Notes: a model not told the origin generated them from the sequence alone. 64,000 nucleotides of DNA from Labilibaculum sp041595635 (GCF_041595635.1 NZ_JBFHJW010000001.1:103156-167155), one strand, 5' to 3'; positions 9,415 to 18,611 are shown, counted from the stretch's first letter. Numbers and translations: made by a program.

Positions 9415-12242
9415 AAGATCACCTTGCTTTCCTTTACCAAGTACTTGTCGATGGTATCCAATAAATTATTCTTATCAAAAGGGATAGCCAAAAAGTCGTC
9501 ACAGCCAGCCTCAATGCTTTTTATACGATCTTCTTGCAGTGGATTGGATGTTTGAGCGATAATAGGCAAATTATCCCTCATTTTTTTAATTGACTGGCTA
9601 ACATCCAGTCCATTAACGTCAGATAGGCTTAAATCCATTAGTACCAAGTTAATTGTTGGATTTTTAAGGCTTAATTCAATGGCTTTGTTTCCTGATATGG
9701 TGCGCAGTATTTTAACTTTTGTAGGTTTTAACGCTGCTTCAATACATTTAAAATTGTTTTCATCTTTTTCTACAACAAGAATCAGTTTATCATTCCATTT
9801 GTACGATCTTTTTTTCCTTTGATTTGCATTTGGAGCTTTCGGATTCACAGGTTTATATGGAATCGTAAAGTAAAATGTGGTGCCTTTGTCCTCTTCTGTT
9901 TCCATATTTATTTGTCCACCCATTAATTCTACAAAACCTTTCGAAATAGCCAATCCGAGTCCAGTTCCTCCATATCTGCGAGTAAATGTTTCCTCTACTT
10001 GTCGGAATCGTTCAAATATAATCTTTTGTTTTTTCTTTTGTATTCCTATCCCCGTATCCTTAACGTAAAATTCCAATTGTGAGTCTGATATTAGCTCATA
10101 GCCAAACTCTATAAGTCCAGATGAGGTAAATTTAAAGGCATTACTCAATAGGTTGGATAGTATTTGCCGTAATTTTCGAGCTTCGGTAGTTACCAATGCA
10201 TTTCTATTAGAAAGCGCCTTACTCACTCTAAATTCAATTCCATCATCAGTGCTGTTCTCTTTGGAAAATTGAGTATGTAATTCATCAAGTAATGAATTAA
10301 TGGAGCAATTGCTTTCTTTGAGATAGGTTTGTCCCGAATCAAGTTTTGAAATATCGAGAACATCATTAATGATTTTTAATAACTGATTAGAGCTTTTGTA
10401 AATAATATTAATGTAGGTATCACTCTGATCCTTTGTTCTGTCTGGTCTTTTTAGCATGTCGGCAAAACCAATGATTCCATTCATCGGCGTTCTTATTTCA
10501 TGTGACATATTAGCCAAAAAAGCAGATTTTAAATGATCACTTTCCTCAGCTTTTTCTTTTGCTTTAAGCAATTCTTTTTGGGTTGATATGATTTCTGAAA
10601 TATCATTAATGATAATCATTGATGAGCCATCGAATGGTACCATAAAGAATTCGCAATGACGAACATTCCCATTCTTTATGGTCATGTTAAATTCTTGTTT
10701 CTCAATGTCAGTTTGGTCTTTCTTTGCTTTTGTAATTGCTTTATTCCACGTATCTTTTACTTGATCTCTGTATTTGCGATCAGGAAAACAGGATCGATAC
10801 CAATCTTCCGAAGTTTTAATATCATCTAAAGTATATTCAAATAACTCAACAAATTTATTATTGAAGTATTCAATGTTTTGTTCGTTATCGGTAATTACAA
10901 TCGGAAGGGGAGATTGATGAATCATTTTTTTCAATCTTCTTTCACTTTGAACAATTGCCTGTTGGGCATATTTTCGGTCTGTAATATCTCTGGAGGTAGA
11001 TAAAATTACATGTTTTCCTTGGAGACTAACTAATTGACTCACGGTTTCCATTGGTATTTTTTTACCATACTTAGTAGTAAAAACTTGTTCAAGAGTAATC
11101 TGTTTCTCTTTCGTTAGCCTCTTTATAGAATTTGTGATGTAATCAGTAGGTAGATCCTCTATGTAGTTTTGTGGTTCAAGCTTAAATAGCTCACCTTTTG
11201 TATAGCCAAGAACAATACAAGAAGTGTCGTTTGCCTCGATTAATTTAGAAGAATTACCTCCTTTGTATTCATGGACCAATATAATATCGGTGCTTCCATT
11301 AATCAGATTACGGTATTTTTCTTCACTTTCGGTCAGAGCAGTTGTTCTCTCGGCAACTCTTTCTTCTAGTTTTTCATTAAAGTGCCGTAGTTTTTCCGAA
11401 GAATCATGAATTTCCTGATATTGTATTCTGATGGTTTCTTCAGCTCGTTCCCTTTCCGAAATTTCGTTCTGGAGTTTGGTGTATGTTTGAGTTAATTCGC
11501 TTATAGAATGACTTAGAAGTTGCTCTTCGCTAATTTTCAGAGCAGAACCATTTCCATTGCCCTGATAGATTGCTTGAGCCTTGTATATGAAATTTTTAAT
11601 TGGACGGCTAATGCTTTCCGATATTATGTAGGTAATAAATATACTCGTGAGTACGATAAGGATAGATATGATTGTGAAAATATATAACTTTCGGGTATGA
11701 GCTTCAGTTGCTTCACGGTAAATCTGCTTTGCCTGGGTTTCGGCAAAATCAGTCATTACTTTCGTTTTCTCTTTTAGTTTATTAAGGTGTTTGGCGCCTA
11801 TTCCATCAACCATTTTTTTCGCTCTCGCTTCTTTTTTACTTATTTTTAAATCAATAATCTGATTTCTAAGATCTTCCCATTCAATAAATGTATGGTAGGC
11901 GATTCCAACATCGCGTTTATCACCTAAAAAACGATCGAAAACAGTATCGAATTGACTCATTACTTTAAGATGGTACAAATTGATTGTGTCTAAGGCATGA
12001 TCGAATTCTTGTTGGGTTTCGGCGAGTAGAATATCTTTCATGGCACTTTCCATGGTTTGGATATGCGTGTTGATATCGCGGACCGCATTACTAACAGTGT
12101 AGGTGTGGGTATAAATGAATTTCGATTCGTTCCGTAGGTCCTTTACCTGCAAAATAGATAGGATGACAAAAGACACTGTAAACAGCATTATTAAGCCGAA
12201 GCCGGCCAACACTCGAGTACGGAATTTCATTTTACTTAGCAT
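9411..12242 (-). CDS. Hybrid sensor histidine kinase (4-helix sensor, HAMP, two PAS, kinase, receiver)
   Basis: 943 aa. Order: transmembrane helix (about 12-32), periplasmic four-helix-bundle-like sensor, second transmembrane helix (about 187-209), HAMP, a coiled coil, two PAS domains (about 305-430 and 435-560), HisKA with F-L-A-N-M-S-H-E-I-R-T-P, HATPase with N-L-L-S-N-A-F-K-F-T, D-T-G-I-G-I and G-G-T-G-L-G-L-A-I-S, and a C-terminal receiver. In the receiver the phosphoacceptor Asp remains (V-L-M-D-L-S) but the acidic pair reads E-K and the conserved Lys is Ile (F-L-A-I-P-F-D), so normal phosphorelay through it is doubtful. An alternative start is Met5 (12230). Its output partner is not evident nearby. 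Confidence 0.93.
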   Translation of the reverse strand: MLSKMKFRTRVLAGFGLIMLFTVSFVILSILQVKDLRNESKFIYTHTYTVSNAVRDINTHIQTMESAMKDILLAETQQEFDHALDTINLYHLKVMSQFDTVFDRFLGDKRDVGIAYHTFIEWEDLRNQIIDLKISKKEARAKKMVDGIGAKHLNKLKEKTKVMTDFAETQAKQIYREATEAHTRKLYIFTIISILIVLTSIFITYIISESISRPIKNFIYKAQAIYQGNGNGSALKISEEQLLSHSISELTQTYTKLQNEISERERAEETIRIQYQEIHDSSEKLRHFNEKLEERVAERTTALTESEEKYRNLINGSTDIILVHEYKGGNSSKLIEANDTSCIVLGYTKGELFKLEPQNYIEDLPTDYITNSIKRLTKEKQITLEQVFTTKYGKKIPMETVSQLVSLQGKHVILSTSRDITDRKYAQQAIVQSERRLKKMIHQSPLPIVITDNEQNIEYFNNKFVELFEYTLDDIKTSEDWYRSCFPDRKYRDQVKDTWNKAITKAKKDQTDIEKQEFNMTIKNGNVRHCEFFMVPFDGSSMIIINDISEIISTQKELLKAKEKAEESDHLKSAFLANMSHEIRTPMNGIIGFADMLKRPDRTKDQSDTYINIIYKSSNQLLKIINDVLDISKLDSGQTYLKESNCSINSLLDELHTQFSKENSTDDGIEFRVSKALSNRNALVTTEARKLRQILSNLLSNAFKFTSSGLIEFGYELISDSQLEFYVKDTGIGIQKKKQKIIFERFRQVEETFTRRYGGTGLGLAISKGFVELMGGQINMETEEDKGTTFYFTIPYKPVNPKAPNANQRKKRSYKWNDKLILVVEKDENNFKCIEAALKPTKVKILRTISGNKAIELSLKNPTINLVLMDLSLSDVNGLDVSQSIKKMRDNLPIIAQTSNPLQEDRIKSIEAGCDDFLAIPFDKNNLLDTIDKYLVKESKVIF

Positions 12243-12379
12243 GCAAACTTGGTGTGTTTAGGTTGTGGGTAAAGTGATCAATTTGTTTACATTTGACGTT
12301 AAGTTAATTATAATAACGGATTTACCCAATATTTTTTATGAAGGCTCTCTTATTGCTTACGAACGGAAAATTTTTAACG

Positions 12380-12408
12380 AAAAAAGCAGCTCCTTAGAAG
12401 CTGCTTTT
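12380..12408 (-). terminator. Terminator of the rnf operon
   Basis: 10-bp perfect stem (12382-12391 with 12399-12408), 7-nt loop, followed on the minus strand by T residues, 25 nt beyond the rnfA stop codon. Confidence 0.8.
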
Positions 12409-12432
12409 GAAATATAAAAGACTTGACTCTTA

Positions 12433-13005
12433 CTATACAATTCCTGAGAATCCCATAAAGGCCATGGCAAGTAAACCTGCTACGATAAGTGCAGCTGGAG
12501 TTCCTTTTATTCCTTTTGGTAAATCTACCAGGTCTAGATGTTCACGTAAACCGGCAAATAGAACTAAGGCTAAACCAAAACCAATAGCAGTAGCTCCCGA
12601 GAAAACAACTGCTTCAAGCAAATTGTAATCTTTTTGGATGGTCATGATTGCTACCCCTAAAATCGCACAGTTTGTTGTAATAAGTGGAAGGAATACGCCT
12701 AAAGCCTGATACAATGCAGGACTCACTTTTTTAAGAATGATCTCAACCAATTGTACCAATGAGGCAATAATCAGGATAAACGTGATGGTTTGCATAAAAC
12801 CAATGCCAAAAGCATCGAGTACATATTTTTGAATTAGATAGGTAACAATGGTGGCTAAAATCATCACAAAAGTTACTGCTCCTGTCATACCCACTGCCGT
12901 AGATACTTTTTTCGATACTCCAAGGAAAGGACAAATTCCAAGGAATTGCGCCAATACAACGTTGTTTACGAATATGGCGGATATAATAATTATAATATAT
13001 TCCAT
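12433..13005 (-). CDS. rnfA: Ion-translocating oxidoreductase complex subunit RnfA
   Basis: 190 aa, six hydrophobic helices. Family signatures are visible: the N-terminal N-N-V-V-L-A-Q-F-L-G-I-C-P-F-L-G-V-S and the inverted counterpart P-L-I-T-T-N-C-A-I-L-G-V. RnfA and RnfE are homologous membrane subunits of opposite topology that hold an iron-sulfur centre between them in the membrane, using the Cys residues in these two motifs. Last gene of the rnf operon, followed by a terminator; five nucleotides separate it from rnfE. Confidence 0.96.
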   Translation of the reverse strand: MEYIIIIISAIFVNNVVLAQFLGICPFLGVSKKVSTAVGMTGAVTFVMILATIVTYLIQKYVLDAFGIGFMQTITFILIIASLVQLVEIILKKVSPALYQALGVFLPLITTNCAILGVAIMTIQKDYNLLEAVVFSGATAIGFGLALVLFAGLREHLDLVDLPKGIKGTPAALIVAGLLAMAFMGFSGIV

Positions 13006-13010
13006 GATCT

Positions 13011-13595
13011 TTACGCTTTTCTTAATCGGTTAATAATTGCAATTAAATAGCCTAATGCTAAGAATGCTCCAGGAGCTAATACGAATACTAACATACCGTA
13101 GGTATCGCTAAAAATTGAGATGCCGAATACTTTTCCGCTACCCAAAAGTTCTCTTACCGATCCTAAAATAGTTAATGCCATCGCAAAACCTAAGCCCATT
13201 CCGGCACCATCAATAATCGAAGGAATTACCTTGTTTTTAGATGCAAAAGCTTCGGCACGACCCAGAACAACGCAGTTTACAACAATAAGTGGAATGAATA
13301 CCCCCAGTTGAGCGTGAAGAGCAGGAACATAACCAGCCATAACCAAATCAACCATAGTTACGAAAGATGCTATGATCACGATGAACGAAGGAATTTTAAC
13401 TTTATCAGGAATTTGATTGCTTACCAATGAAATTACCATGTTCGACATGATTAATACAAAAGTGGTAGCCAATCCCATTCCTAATCCGTTAATTGCTGAT
13501 GAAGTTACCCCAAGAGTAGGGCACATTCCTAAAAGCAAAACGAAAACGGCATTCTCTTTAAAGAAGCCTTTGCTGAAATTTTGGATGTTATTCAT
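13011..13595 (-). CDS. rnfE: Ion-translocating oxidoreductase complex subunit RnfE
   Basis: About 194 aa with six membrane helices. It carries the same paired motifs as RnfA: F-V-L-L-L-G-M-C-P-T-L-G-V-T and P-L-I-V-V-N-C-V-V-L-G-R-A-E, the latter with R-A-E typical of RnfE/NqrD. The frame extends upstream to 13655, but the start is set at 13595: the ATG there begins the family N-terminus (M-N-N-I-Q-N-F) and has a near-perfect AAGGAGG ribosome binding site eight nucleotides upstream, unusual in Bacteroidota. The start lies inside the end of rnfG (8-nt overlap), so translation is coupled. Confidence 0.95.
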   Translation of the reverse strand: MNNIQNFSKGFFKENAVFVLLLGMCPTLGVTSSAINGLGMGLATTFVLIMSNMVISLVSNQIPDKVKIPSFIVIIASFVTMVDLVMAGYVPALHAQLGVFIPLIVVNCVVLGRAEAFASKNKVIPSIIDGAGMGLGFAMALTILGSVRELLGSGKVFGISIFSDTYGMLVFVLAPGAFLALGYLIAIINRLRKA

Positions 13596-14205
13596 TGCTA
13601 TTTCCTCCTTCTTTTTGATTTTTCTTGTACTCGTTATATGCGGTTTGTACAGCATCTAAGAAAGCTCTGGAACTAATAGTCGCAGCAGTAATAGCGTCAA
13701 TATCTCCACCATCTTTACTTACTGTGAAATTTGTAGTTTCTGGATTTTTATTAATAACGCTAGCTTTTGCTTTGGCAGGATCGGTAGGTTTAAACCAATC
13801 GGCCATTTTTGTTCCCAAACCTGGAGTTTCCTTATGTTCTAGTACAGAATAGTTATTGATACTTCCATCAGGTTTTAAGCCGACCATAATCCATACATAG
13901 CCCGAAAAACCGTTTGTAGTAAATGTTTTAACTGCAGTTCCCACAAGCTTTCCATCTTTTTTAGCAGGATAAAATTCTAAGCTGTCTTTTTCACTCATTC
14001 CAACTTTGTAAACTTCATCGCTAGGATTGTTATTAAACTCAGGAACAACTTCTTTAATTGCGTTTAATTTTTTCGCCAGCTTTGCAGCAGCAATTGGCTC
14101 TTTGGTTAACTCGTAAAGTCCGCCTAAGGCCGCAGAGGCTACAAGTGTTACAATAAATAACACTAGTACCATATTTATAAATGTAGATTCTTTTTTCCCA
14201 GCCAT
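13588..14205 (-). CDS. rnfG: Rnf electron transport complex subunit RnfG (covalent FMN)
   Basis: 205 aa. One N-terminal membrane helix (about 10-32) anchors a periplasmic FMN-binding domain. The flavinylation site appears as D-A-I-T-A-A-T-I-S-S near residue 178, the local form of the S-G-A-T-x-T/S motif in which the second Thr carries FMN by a phosphoester bond. E-T-P-G-L-G-T-K, conserved in RnfG/NqrC, is also present. It passes electrons on the periplasmic side within the Rnf pump. Located between rnfD (2-nt gap) and rnfE (overlap). Confidence 0.95.
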   Translation of the reverse strand: MAGKKESTFINMVLVLFIVTLVASAALGGLYELTKEPIAAAKLAKKLNAIKEVVPEFNNNPSDEVYKVGMSEKDSLEFYPAKKDGKLVGTAVKTFTTNGFSGYVWIMVGLKPDGSINNYSVLEHKETPGLGTKMADWFKPTDPAKAKASVINKNPETTNFTVSKDGGDIDAITAATISSRAFLDAVQTAYNEYKKNQKEGGNSNE

Positions 14206-14207
14206 GA

Positions 14208-15203
14208 TTATTTCCTTTTTTCGCCGAAACGTTTAGGTTTAACATACACATTAATAAGCGGCACAAATGCATTCATAATAAGAATAGCAAAGGATACTCC
14301 TTCGGGATATGCGCCAAAAACTCGAATAACCACAGTAAGAATACCAATACCAACGCCATAAATTAACATTCCTTTATTCGACATTGGAGAAGTTACATAG
14401 TCGGTAGCCATAAAAATTGCTCCCAACAACAATCCTCCGGTAAGGATATGAAATAATGGTCCGGCAAATGCTTCAGGATTTGACATATGCAGAATACCTG
14501 AGAAAATGGCAACTGTAGCAATAATAGAAACAGGAATATGCCATGATATGATTTTTTTGAATAGCATATAAAGCAATCCTAATAGTAATGCAACGCCTGC
14601 AATTTCTCCCATCGAGCCGCCCATGTTACCAAGGAATAAATCCATATTGCTTGGAATATCATTCATAAGCTGTGATAGAGGTTCTCCTTTTTTAAGCCCT
14701 TCTTTTATTAGTGCTAATGGCGTAGCACCAGTTTCAGCATCTAAATAAGATGTTTCGAAACCTAATGGTTTTGGCCAGCTAGTCATTTGTACCGGGAAAG
14801 AAATTAAAAGGAAAACACGACCTACTAAAGCAGGATTAAATACATTGTTTCCTAATCCTCCAAAGGTCATTTTACCAATACCAATTGCTACTAGAGCCCC
14901 AATCAGAATAATCCATATTGGAAGGTTGGCTGGCACATTAAAGGCCAAAAGAATACCTGTGATTAATGCAGAACCATCGGAAATCGTTGGAACTGTTTTT
15001 AGTAGGTATTTTGAAATCAGAAATTCGAATAGGTAACAGGAAGCTACGGCGGTTAAGGTGACAATAATTGCACCTAAGCCAAAGTAAACGAACGAAAAAA
15101 CAAGTGCCGGTAGCATCGCAAATACCACTCCATACATGTTTTTTTGTATGGAATCTCCACTATGAATATGTGGAGACGGAGCGACAAGTACTTTGGTGTT
15201 CAT
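14208..15203 (-). CDS. rnfD: Ion-translocating oxidoreductase complex subunit RnfD (covalent FMN)
   Basis: 331 aa, polytopic with about nine membrane helices. The covalent FMN site is seen as T-G-A-T-P-L-A near residue 165. S-P-H-I-H-S-G-D-S near the N-terminus and the G-A-I-F-M-A-T-D-Y-V-T-S-P segment further on are typical of RnfD/NqrB. RnfD is a core membrane subunit where ion translocation is coupled to electron flow. The operon lies B-C-D-G-E-A, the canonical order. Confidence 0.96.
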   Translation of the reverse strand: MNTKVLVAPSPHIHSGDSIQKNMYGVVFAMLPALVFSFVYFGLGAIIVTLTAVASCYLFEFLISKYLLKTVPTISDGSALITGILLAFNVPANLPIWIILIGALVAIGIGKMTFGGLGNNVFNPALVGRVFLLISFPVQMTSWPKPLGFETSYLDAETGATPLALIKEGLKKGEPLSQLMNDIPSNMDLFLGNMGGSMGEIAGVALLLGLLYMLFKKIISWHIPVSIIATVAIFSGILHMSNPEAFAGPLFHILTGGLLLGAIFMATDYVTSPMSNKGMLIYGVGIGILTVVIRVFGAYPEGVSFAILIMNAFVPLINVYVKPKRFGEKRK

Positions 15204-15247
15204 ATTTTATTTTAATTTAGATTTTTAATAATCGTGGAACTAACTAC

Positions 15248-16576
15248 TTATTTCCTTGAACGCATTATTTGTCCAACTTTTCCTTTTCCCATGCGGATGT
15301 AATCCAGTAGAGGACGGTTGGCAGGGCATGTGAAGCTACATGAGCCACATTCGATACAGTCCATTACAGCATCTTTTTCAAGGCGATCGTATTCTTTTTT
15401 ATCGGCCAGCGTCATCAAAAGAAATGGCTCAAGTCCCATAGGACAAACAGAAACACATTTACCACAACGAATACAAGCTTTCGATTCCTTACGAAGAGCT
15501 TCTTCACGTGGCAACAGCAACAAACCTGAGCTGCCTTTTGTCAAAGGAACTTCAACTGTTGTTAAGGTTTTACCCATCATCGGACCACCGCCAATAATTT
15601 TACCGGTATCTTCTGGTAATCCACCAGCAGCATCAATCAAATCTTTAACTGGAGTTCCAATACGGAACAGGAAGTTCGAAGGATTCTTTAATGATTTACC
15701 AGTAATGGTTGCAATGCGTTCGAAAAGAGGTTTGTTTTTTTGAATCGCTTCGTAAACAGCAAAGGCTGATCCTACGTTCTGAACCACGGCACCAACTTCA
15801 ATTGGAAGAGCTCCAGAAGGGATTTCACGCTTAATTGTTGCAGCAATCAGTTGTTTCTCTCCACCTTGTGGGTATTGAGTTTTTAATGGACAAATTTCTA
15901 TGCCTTTGTATTTTGCAGCCAATTTAGTAAGATGTGCAATGGCATCTTTTTTATTGTTTTCAATTCCAATGATCGCTCTGCTTACACCTAAAGATTTCAT
16001 TAGAATTTGTGTTCCCACTAAAACTTCATCGCCTTTTTCAAGCATCACTCGATGGTCGGAAGTTAGGTAAGGTTCACATTCAACAGCGTTGATGATTAAT
16101 ACCTCGGCTGTTTTTCCCGGAGGAATTGATAGTTTTACGTGTGCAGGGAAGGTTGCTCCTCCCAAACCTACAATACCAGCATCTGCAATTTTTTTAATAA
16201 TTTCTTCTTTGCTTGCGCTGATTTCAGTGATTAAGGTTTCACTGCGATCAATTCCTTCCATCCACTCGTCACCATCCACTTTAATGATGATTGCTGTTCT
16301 GCGAAATCCACTAGCATCCATTACATTATCCACCTTAAAAACGGTTCCTGAAACCGATGAGTGAATGTTTGCTGAAACGAAGCCCGACGATTTGGCGATT
16401 AATTGACCCACTTTTACTACGTCGTTTTTCTTAACAAGCGGAGTAGCGGGAGCACCAATATGTTGTGCGATTGGAATACTAACCATTTGGGGTATTGGCA
16501 ATACCTGGATTGCGCTATTCGCCGATAATTTGTTGTCGGCGGGATGAATACCTCCTATTGAGAATGTTTTTAACAC
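15248..16576 (-). CDS. rnfC: Electron transport complex subunit RnfC (NADH-side, 2x[4Fe-4S])
   Basis: 442 aa. The family N-terminus T-F-S-I-G-G-I-H-P-A-D-N-K is present, then the barrel-sandwich region and an SLBB/complex-I 51-kDa-like NADH/FMN domain with G-L-G-G-A-T-F-P-A-H-V-K. Two [4Fe-4S] motifs lie at the C-terminus: C-I-R-C-G-K-C-V-S-V-C-P and C-I-E-C-G-S-C-S-F-T-C-P. It is the peripheral cytoplasmic subunit where NAD+ or NADH reacts. The long C-terminal extension seen in gammaproteobacterial RnfC is absent, as expected for Bacteroidota. Confidence 0.96.
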   Translation of the reverse strand: MLKTFSIGGIHPADNKLSANSAIQVLPIPQMVSIPIAQHIGAPATPLVKKNDVVKVGQLIAKSSGFVSANIHSSVSGTVFKVDNVMDASGFRRTAIIIKVDGDEWMEGIDRSETLITEISASKEEIIKKIADAGIVGLGGATFPAHVKLSIPPGKTAEVLIINAVECEPYLTSDHRVMLEKGDEVLVGTQILMKSLGVSRAIIGIENNKKDAIAHLTKLAAKYKGIEICPLKTQYPQGGEKQLIAATIKREIPSGALPIEVGAVVQNVGSAFAVYEAIQKNKPLFERIATITGKSLKNPSNFLFRIGTPVKDLIDAAGGLPEDTGKIIGGGPMMGKTLTTVEVPLTKGSSGLLLLPREEALRKESKACIRCGKCVSVCPMGLEPFLLMTLADKKEYDRLEKDAVMDCIECGSCSFTCPANRPLLDYIRMGKGKVGQIMRSRK

Positions 16577-16591
16577 TGATTAACCTCCTAT

Positions 16592-17548
16592 TTATTTGTT
16601 CTCAGATGTGTTGTTTTTTGCTGTTGGCTCTTCTTTTGCGTTCGGAGCTTTTTCAGTTTTTGCCTCAGCTTTTGGCGTTGCAACAGGTTTTGCTGTTGTT
16701 GCTGTAGCTTTGTCGACTGGCTTTTCTTTTCGAGGTGGAAAATTCAACTCGTGGATAGCATGAGTCGGACAAACAACTACACACTTTCTGCAAAGTTTAC
16801 ATTTGTTGTAGTCGATATAAGCAAGGTTATTTTCTAATGTGATGGCATCAAAAGGACACTCTTTAACACATTTACCACAACCAATACAAGCAGAACTACA
16901 TGCTTTCTTAGCTACCGCACCCTTGTCTTTACTTACACAAGACACAAAAATTCTTCTGCTTTTGGGGCCTTTTTTACGAAGCTCGATGATATCGTTTGGA
17001 CAGGCTTTTACACAAGCTCCACACGATACACATTTGTCTTCGATAATCACAGGAAGCCCTGTCTCCTTATCCATATACATGGCATCGAAATTACAGGCAT
17101 CTACGCATTCGCCTAGTCCTAAACATCCGTACTGACAACCTGTTTCCCCACTATAAAGGGAGGAAGCAATGGTACAAGATGCTGCTCCATCGTATTGATT
17201 GGTTTTAGGACGATTATCGCAGGTTCCGTTACAACGAACTACAGCAACCATTGGCTCACTTGCTTTAATCTCATGGCCAAGAATGCTTCCTACTTTTGAC
17301 ATAACAGGAGCACCACCCACTGGGCAGTTCATTTTTGAAATGTCATCAGCTTTTACCAATGCTTCGGCAAAACCTCTACATCCAGGATAACCACATCCAC
17401 CGCAATTCGCAGCAGGTAATACTTCTTCTACCTCGTCGATACGAGGATCTTCATACACTTTGAATTTTTGCGCTACAAAAAATAGAATAACAGCTGCTGT
17501 TACTCCAATAGCACACAAAGCCAGAATAGTGATAACTATAATGCTCAT
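16592..17548 (-). CDS. rnfB: Rnf electron transport complex subunit RnfB (polyferredoxin)
   Basis: 318 aa. One N-terminal membrane helix (about 3-26) precedes the Fe-S domain with N-C-G-G-C-G-Y-P-G-C. Several ferredoxin-type clusters follow: C-V-S-C-G-A-C-V-K-A-C-P, C-I-G-C-G-K-C-V-K-E-C-P and C-K-L-C-R-K-C-V-V-V-C-P, plus C-Q-Y-G-C-L-G-L-G-E-C-V-D-A-C. It accepts electrons from ferredoxin at the cytoplasmic face. The last 45 residues are a low-complexity Lys/Ala/Thr/Glu tail after the final cluster, probably disordered. Four nucleotides separate it from the rseC-like gene upstream. Confidence 0.96.
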   Translation of the reverse strand: MSIIVITILALCAIGVTAAVILFFVAQKFKVYEDPRIDEVEEVLPAANCGGCGYPGCRGFAEALVKADDISKMNCPVGGAPVMSKVGSILGHEIKASEPMVAVVRCNGTCDNRPKTNQYDGAASCTIASSLYSGETGCQYGCLGLGECVDACNFDAMYMDKETGLPVIIEDKCVSCGACVKACPNDIIELRKKGPKSRRIFVSCVSKDKGAVAKKACSSACIGCGKCVKECPFDAITLENNLAYIDYNKCKLCRKCVVVCPTHAIHELNFPPRKEKPVDKATATTAKPVATPKAEAKTEKAPNAKEEPTAKNNTSENK

Positions 17549-17551
17549 AGT

Positions 17552-17980
17552 TTAAATGTTTACGATTTTCTCGATTGTAAATGAAAAAGTTTTCTTAAAA
17601 TGTCCTTTATAAAAGGACAATACTATATAGTAAGGAAGTAATATCGCTAATGCGGATATTCCACTTATTAATTCATTTTCGGTAATTGTGCTGGCAATGA
17701 TTAAGGTGATTAGTACCAAAATAAATGGCAGTACATAGGCTAAAAACATGGCGAGCCAGCCTAAGGATTCACGATAGCTTATGTTTACCTTTTCACCGAC
17801 TTTAAATTTGTTGGAGTAATCAATCACATCAATTGACTTTTCTTCCATATCGGACATGCTACAAGCACCTTTAGCATGACAGGCAGCACAGGCCGAAACA
17901 TTTAAAATGCCTACGGTAAGCTTTTCATTCTTAATTTTAAGAATAGTTCCCTCGTGATCAATTTTTTTAGTTCCTTGCAT
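17552..17980 (-). CDS. SoxR-reducing system / RseC-family protein
   Basis: 142 aa. An N-terminal soluble part carries four Cys (A-C-A-A-C-H-A-K-G-A-C, with one Cys at the start of the group) in the arrangement of RseC-family proteins; two membrane helices follow (about 75-118). RseC proteins are regularly encoded with Rnf or NQR-like complexes and are thought to be electron-transfer or assembly accessories. First gene of the operon rseC-rnfBCDGEA, so it is expected to be made together with the complex. Confidence 0.9.
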   Translation of the reverse strand: MQGTKKIDHEGTILKIKNEKLTVGILNVSACAACHAKGACSMSDMEEKSIDVIDYSNKFKVGEKVNISYRESLGWLAMFLAYVLPFILVLITLIIASTITENELISGISALAILLPYYIVLSFYKGHFKKTFSFTIEKIVNI

Positions 17981-18084
17981 CTAATTATTTCCCCTCTTTT
18001 GCTGCTGTTTGAATTAGAAAACTTCTGTTCTAAAACTTTCGTTTTCTTAGCTAATGCTCAACTAATTATTCTGCTTGTAAATGG

Positions 18085-18098
18085 GTGTTATTTAACAC
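18085..18098. repeat. Perfect 14-bp palindrome in the rnf leader
   Basis: GTGTTA-TT-TAACAC lies just downstream of the candidate -7 element, at about the predicted transcription start. This is where a repressor site would act. The regulator is unknown; the short size means chance cannot be excluded. Confidence 0.4.
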
Positions 18099-18105
18099 AC
18101 CGCAA

Positions 18106-18113
18106 CAAAAATA
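18106..18113 (-). promoter_or_regulatory. Candidate -7 element of the rnf operon promoter
   Basis: On the minus strand this reads TATTTTTG, an exact match to TAnnTTTG. A TTTTG lies at 18140-18144, spaced 26 nt, which is longer than usual. The predicted 5' leader would be about 120 nt. Confidence 0.4.
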
Positions 18114-18611
18114 GCACTTTAGATTGCATTAGATTCTGGCAAAAGTCAATTTATAGCGTGTTTAAATAGAGCGAGTTCACTGCTTTTGTAAAGTAGAGAT
18201 AGCAATTTTCGTTGTATCTTGGTTTAATACAGTTAGTTTCGGCTATTCCTGAAAAAAATCGCTAATTTATGAGACTTACTCAAACGTATTAATTTAGATA
18301 GAGTATAAATAAAAAGCGATTAACAAAATTCAATTTTAGGGATTTATAAAGTCTTTCCTTTGATATTCGTGCAGACTTTTAATAGGGGAGAAGTAATGAA
18401 TTTGGTGTTGATAAAATGAATACCCTTGATTTTTTTTTGATTCAATTCGAAAGAGTATTAATATGAGGTGTGAAATTGTATTTACAGGATTATTCATAAA
18501 TCGATGAATCTTTATGCCTAATTATTAAGTTGTCATTTTCTTGTTAAACTTTCTAATGAAAATAGTAAAATTCATTAAGCTTGCGCTATGAGTGAGAATT
18601 TGTGCCTATGT

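Larger units (their letters stand above)
17981..18611. other. 631-bp AT-rich intergenic region upstream of the rnf operon
   Basis: No ORF with coding character was found on either strand. It should contain the rnf promoter (candidate near 18106) and the 3' end of the outer-membrane protein gene. No clear terminator, riboswitch or repeat was recognised in the remainder (18180-18600). Confidence 0.6.

Noticed and set aside
13596..13655. Upstream extension of rnfE
   Set aside because: The longer N-terminus lies inside rnfG and lacks family similarity; a strong ribosome binding site marks the ATG at 13595.
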